Assembly: GCA_031283835.1 (NCBI GenBank)
Contig: JAITBA010000241.1
Location: 1-22,338, forward strand
Direction of reading: 5' to 3'
DNA: 22,338 bases
Source of the DNA: Oscillospiraceae bacterium
GTDB taxonomy: Bacteria; Bacillota; Clostridia; Oscillospirales; Acutalibacteraceae
Part shown: piece after piece, positions 21,933-22,338 of the stretch
Numbering within the stretch: position 1 is the stretch's first letter
How the letters are laid out: each line of letters begins with the position of its first letter
Program-made: the position numbers and the translations under genes
Notes under the pieces: generated by a model
The model's database searches: none
The model's input: the letters and a program-made list of their open reading frames with translations, nothing else
What the model was told of the DNA's origin: nothing

Positions 21933-22338
21933 ATGGCAAACGCAAGTGCGGGCAAATCCGGTTCCGGCACAAAAGTGCTCGTGGCAGGCTCGGTGCTCCA
22001 GCTTTTTTTGGGGATTATCTATGTTTGGAGCAAGTTTGTGGCACCGGTCAGCCGCTTTTTTGCGGGCGACGGCGCCAACCTGGCAGAAGTCACAAAAAGC
22101 GTAAAGCTAACCAGTTCCTTTATGCTGGGCTTTTTTGTGCTGGGTATTTTGGTCGGCGGCAGATTGCAGGGCAAGCTCAAGGCGGATAAAATCGTGCTTT
22201 TGGGCGGGCTGCTTATGGCGGCCGGCATGCTTGCGGCATCGTTTTTGCCCGCAAGCGCGCCCGTGTTCCTGATTTATATCTTTTATGGTGTGGTTGGCGG
22301 CTTTGGCGTTGGCATGGCATATAACACCATCATTTCCG
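21933..22338 (+). CDS. OFA-type MFS transporter, N-terminal part (runs off right edge)
   Basis: The frame opens at ATG 21933 and stays open to the window end, 135 codons. An in-frame ATG at 21921 directly abuts the AAAGGA ribosome site, so the later one is favoured. Membrane segments are visible at about residues 14-32, 62-78, 86-106 and 111-133. GIIYVWSKF (27-35) matches the opening of oxalate/formate-antiporter-family (OFA) proteins, and GGRLQGKL with a nearby basic residue resembles the MFS loop 2-3 motif. It is predicted to move an organic acid across the cytoplasmic membrane; the substrate is unknown. It is probably co-transcribed with guaA, although no functional link is evident. Confidence 0.85.
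   Translation, partial: MANASAGKSGSGTKVLVAGSVLQLFLGIIYVWSKFVAPVSRFFAGDGANLAEVTKSVKLTSSFMLGFFVLGILVGGRLQGKLKADKIVLLGGLLMAAGMLAASFLPASAPVFLIYIFYGVVGGFGVGMAYNTIIS

Overview
The window looks like chromosome of a low-to-mid GC Gram-positive anaerobe, most likely a gut-type Clostridia/Oscillospirales member (Bacillota). The reasons are strong Shine-Dalgarno sites, sigma-A-type -35/-10 pairs with 16-18 bp spacers, a T-box riboswitch ahead of the trp operon, an OFA-type MFS transporter, and a giant secreted protein of a kind common in gut Clostridia. The lineage is inferred, not proven. No phage, insertion sequence, CRISPR array, tRNA or rRNA was seen.

Left part (1-12205, all minus strand): the 5' end of an unidentified gene runs off the left edge with its own promoter. 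Next is a single 10.2-kb gene (450-10625) for a 3391-residue exported protein. It has a signal peptide, helical N-terminal modules, Pro/Thr-rich linkers, two MucBP-like beta domains and about 1600 residues of diverged hydrophobic repeats, ending in an aromatic amphipathic tail and a clear terminator. Upstream of it on the same strand is a polytopic membrane protein resembling DUF6056/GT-C glycosyltransferases. Both have their own promoters.

Middle part (12206-18722, plus strand): divergently transcribed from the membrane protein is a stand-alone acyl carrier protein gene. A consensus promoter and a tryptophan-type T-box leader then drive trpE-trpG-trpS-trpD-trpC-trpF. The operon converts chorismate to indole-3-glycerol phosphate and also encodes tryptophanyl-tRNA synthetase, so one tRNA sensor controls supply and charging together. 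It ends without trpB and trpA. A 19-bp tandem repeat array fills the trpD-trpC gap.

Right part (18783-22338): a Gfo/Idh/MocA oxidoreductase gene converges on trpF. It has a long 5' leader containing a possible 21-codon aromatic-rich leader peptide that stops 4 nt before the oxidoreductase start. Divergent from it are guaA (GMP synthetase) and the start of an OFA-family MFS transporter that runs off the right edge.

The items most worth following up are the giant secreted repeat protein with its membrane-enzyme neighbour, the trpBA-less T-box trp operon carrying trpS, the 19-bp array inside that operon, and the aromatic leader peptide.
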